Below are positions 6,037-7,590 of a DNA stretch of 7,590 nucleotides, one piece after another. Below the pieces are notes generated by a model. The model ran no database searches. It was not told the DNA's origin and worked only from the letters and a program-made list of their open reading frames with translations. Each line of letters starts with the position of its first letter. The stretch's first letter is position 1. This stretch comes from Deltaproteobacteria bacterium (GTDB taxonomy: Bacteria; Myxococcota_A; UBA9160; UBA4427): contig DRKE01000293.1 in NCBI GenBank assembly GCA_011051925.1, positions 1 to 7,590 on the forward strand, written 5' to 3'. A program made the translations under genes and the position numbers.

Positions 6037-7146
6037 TCAGGCCGCTTCTTCGATGAGGTGGGTGACGAGCTTCTCGCGCCATTCGTCGGTCGTGCCCAGG
6101 GTGTGGGAGAGGACCCGGGCGCGCCGATAGAAGAGATGGCAATCGTATTCCCAGGTGTATCCGACACCGCCGTGCATCTGGATCATGTCGATGGCCATCT
6201 GGTCGAAGGCGTCGCTCGCGCTGATCTTGGCGCTCGCCGCTGCGACGGGCAGCTCCTCGGCCTCGTTCTCGAGGGCCCATGCGGCCCAGTAGCAGTTCGA
6301 ACGGGCGAGTTCGCGGTTCGCGTAGTGGTCGGCCATGCGGTGCTTGAGCGCCTGGAACGACGCGATCGGTCTTCCGAAGGCGAAGCGATTCATCATGAAA
6401 TCGAACGTGATCTGGAACGCCCGATCCGCGCTGCCCAACTGCTCGAAGGCCATCAGGGCGGCGGCCCGGGTGAGCACGTTCTGCGTGATCGTCCAGCCTT
6501 GGCCGGCCGCGCCAAGACGCGTCGCCGGAGCGTCCTGGAAGACCAGCCGGGCCTGGGGACGGGTCGGGTCGAGGGAGTCGAGACGGGTCCGCTCGACGCC
6601 CGCGCCGGTGAGATCGACGATCGCGAGGGAGAGGCCATCGCCCTCTCTCGCGAGGACGATCGCGAAATCGGCCACGTCGCCATCCGCGACGGGCAGCTTG
6701 GTCCCGGACAGCTTGCCGTCGGCGAAGGTCGTCGAAACCGACTTCTCCGTGAGCGATCCGATCTTTTCCGTCGTCGCGAGGCTTCCGATCAGATCCCCTG
6801 CGGCGATGCCCGTCAGATAGCGATTCTTCTGATCGTCGCTGCCCTCACGAGCGATCGCTTCGGCGGCGAGATAGACGGTCGAGCCGAAGGGAATCGGCGC
6901 CAGCGCCTGTCCGATCTCGCCGGCGATCATCGCGAGCTCGAGATAGCCATAGCCGGCCCCGCCGTATTCTTCCGGGATCGCGACACCGAGCCAGCCAAGC
7001 TCGGCCACGCTCTTCCAGAGCGGCTTCGAATAGCCCTCATCCGCTTCGAAGATCTCCCGGACGTGCGCCAGGGAGGAATGTTCGGCGAGGAAATCCTTCG
7101 CCGTGTTCTGGAGCAGCTTCTGCTCCTCGGAAAAATCGAAATTCAT
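6037..7146 (-). CDS. Acyl-CoA dehydrogenase-like protein, probable non-catalytic (beta) subunit (369 aa)
   Basis: The overall acyl-CoA dehydrogenase fold is recognisable: MNFDFSEEQKLL at the N-terminus, IPEEYGGAGYG (57-67), RFAFGRPIASFQ (254-265) and QMHGGVGYTWE (323-333). The TEPxAGSD motif that contacts flavin and substrate is degraded to ATTEKIGS (124-131). The helix-G catalytic position aligns with Thr226 (NVLTRAAA), and the alternative C-terminal Glu position with Gly351 (LGTTDE). No catalytic base is therefore visible, and the protein probably supplies FAD-binding residues to its partner in an alpha2beta2 enzyme. The alignment is by eye. I chose ATG 7146 because the family N-terminus starts there and CAGAGG lies 8 nt upstream; the frame is open back to 7266, overlapping the crotonase gene. 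It follows the crotonase by 58 bp and precedes the alpha-like gene by 27 bp. Confidence 0.88.
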   Translation of the reverse strand: MNFDFSEEQKLLQNTAKDFLAEHSSLAHVREIFEADEGYSKPLWKSVAELGWLGVAIPEEYGGAGYGYLELAMIAGEIGQALAPIPFGSTVYLAAEAIAREGSDDQKNRYLTGIAAGDLIGSLATTEKIGSLTEKSVSTTFADGKLSGTKLPVADGDVADFAIVLAREGDGLSLAIVDLTGAGVERTRLDSLDPTRPQARLVFQDAPATRLGAAGQGWTITQNVLTRAAALMAFEQLGSADRAFQITFDFMMNRFAFGRPIASFQALKHRMADHYANRELARSNCYWAAWALENEAEELPVAAASAKISASDAFDQMAIDMIQMHGGVGYTWEYDCHLFYRRARVLSHTLGTTDEWREKLVTHLIEEAA

Positions 7147-7154
7147 GGTTCCAA

Positions 7155-7160
7155 CCTCTG
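7155..7160 (-). promoter_or_regulatory. Shine-Dalgarno CAGAGG that fixes the beta-subunit start
   Basis: On the minus strand CAGAGG is followed by an 8-nt spacer and ATG 7146. This favours the 369-aa form over a 40-residue N-terminal extension that would overlap the crotonase gene. Confidence 0.6.
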
Positions 7161-7204
7161 TCTGGATGTGTGGATCAAAAGTGGCGGATGCTCGCGAAAG
7201 AGTC

Positions 7205-7590
7205 TCAGGACCCGGTCCATTTCGGAGCCCGCTTCTCCGCGAAGGAGCGCGGGCCTTCTTTCGCATCGTTGGATGTGAAGACCTTCTGCATGAAGGGGAT
7301 CTGGTGTTCCCAGAACTCCTCCTCCGTCCGTCCGAACGAATCGATGATCAGCCGCTTCGAGGCCGCGACGCCCAGGGGCGCGTTCTTCGCGATCCGCGAC
7401 GCCAGGGAGACCGCCTCGTCGACCGCCTTTCCGGGCTCGGCCACGCGCGCCAGCAGCCCGTATCCGAGGGCCTTCTCTGCGCTGATGGGATCCCCGGTCA
7501 GTGCCATCTCCATCGCTACGCCGAAGGGGAGGACGCGAGGCAGGCGCATCAGCGCACCACCGGCCGCGAAGAGGCCGACCCCGACTTCGG
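7205..7590 (-). CDS. Enoyl-CoA hydratase/isomerase (crotonase family), C-terminal part
   Basis: The frame is open to the window edge, so only the last ~127 residues are seen; the N-terminal half, with the CoA-binding loop and first catalytic Glu, lies outside. The visible part starts EVGVGLFAAGGALMRLPR. Its first Glu aligns with the second catalytic Glu of hydratases (the PE[VI]xxG motif), so hydratase activity is plausible. Next come ALTGDPISAEKALGYGLL, an ASKRLI helix and a C-terminal FAEKRAPKW, all typical of the family. The expected reaction is hydration of 2-enoyl-CoA, the step between the dehydrogenase pair and the 3-hydroxyacyl-CoA dehydrogenase. It is the first visible gene of the minus-strand operon; the operon promoter lies outside. 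An isomerase or other crotonase activity cannot be excluded without the N-terminal half. Confidence 0.9.
   Translation of the reverse strand, partial: EVGVGLFAAGGALMRLPRVLPFGVAMEMALTGDPISAEKALGYGLLARVAEPGKAVDEAVSLASRIAKNAPLGVAASKRLIIDSFGRTEEEFWEHQIPFMQKVFTSNDAKEGPRSFAEKRAPKWTGS

Noticed and set aside
4978..7278. Long plus-strand open frames opposite the acyl-CoA dehydrogenase genes (338 and 416 codons)
   Set aside because: Both are antisense to genes with clear motifs, and their Arg/Gly/Asp-rich translations match no family I recognise.

Overview
The window is GC-rich bacterial DNA, with G+C in the low-to-mid 60s per cent by eye and tightly packed genes. It carries most of a fatty-acyl-CoA beta-oxidation locus. 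The host looks like a Gram-negative environmental bacterium. A deltaproteobacterial, myxobacterial or Binatota-like lineage is my impression from gene style and composition; it is not proven. GATC is strikingly frequent (29 by hand count in the first ~1.74 kb).

Plus strand, left half: a 316-bp leader with several short dyads precedes a 446-aa 3-hydroxyacyl-CoA dehydrogenase (317-1657). Next come a 411-aa SCP2-type thiolase (1749-2984) and a 281-aa tandem-domain GFA/CENP-V-type zinc protein that starts at TTG (3060-3905). The 75 bp between thiolase and GFA gene contain two tiny ORFs whose starts and stops overlap from one gene to the next.

Minus strand, right half, read right to left: the 3' part of a crotonase-family enoyl-CoA hydratase (7590-7205, cut by the window edge), then two acyl-CoA dehydrogenase-like genes (7146-6037 and 6009-4768). 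After a 431-bp gap comes a stand-alone CheY-like receiver (4336-3956, GTG start) that converges on the GFA gene. The gap holds a 20-bp bulged inverted repeat just past the dehydrogenase pair and a cluster of perfect dyads upstream of the receiver.

Together the enzymes cover a complete beta-oxidation turn: dehydrogenation (the acyl-CoA dehydrogenase pair), hydration (crotonase), 3-hydroxyacyl oxidation (HCDH) and thiolysis (SCP2-type thiolase). No acyl-CoA ligase or transporter is visible. The most interesting point is that the two dehydrogenase paralogues have decayed in complementary ways. One keeps the N-terminal flavin/substrate motif and a helix-G catalytic Glu; the other keeps the RxxFG...FQ and C-terminal GGxGY motifs but lacks any catalytic Glu. 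This is the pattern expected of an obligate alpha2beta2 enzyme such as the mycobacterial steroid side-chain dehydrogenases. The substrate (steroid, isoprenoid, branched or ordinary fatty acid) cannot be decided from this window. No mobile element, CRISPR array, tRNA or rRNA was seen.
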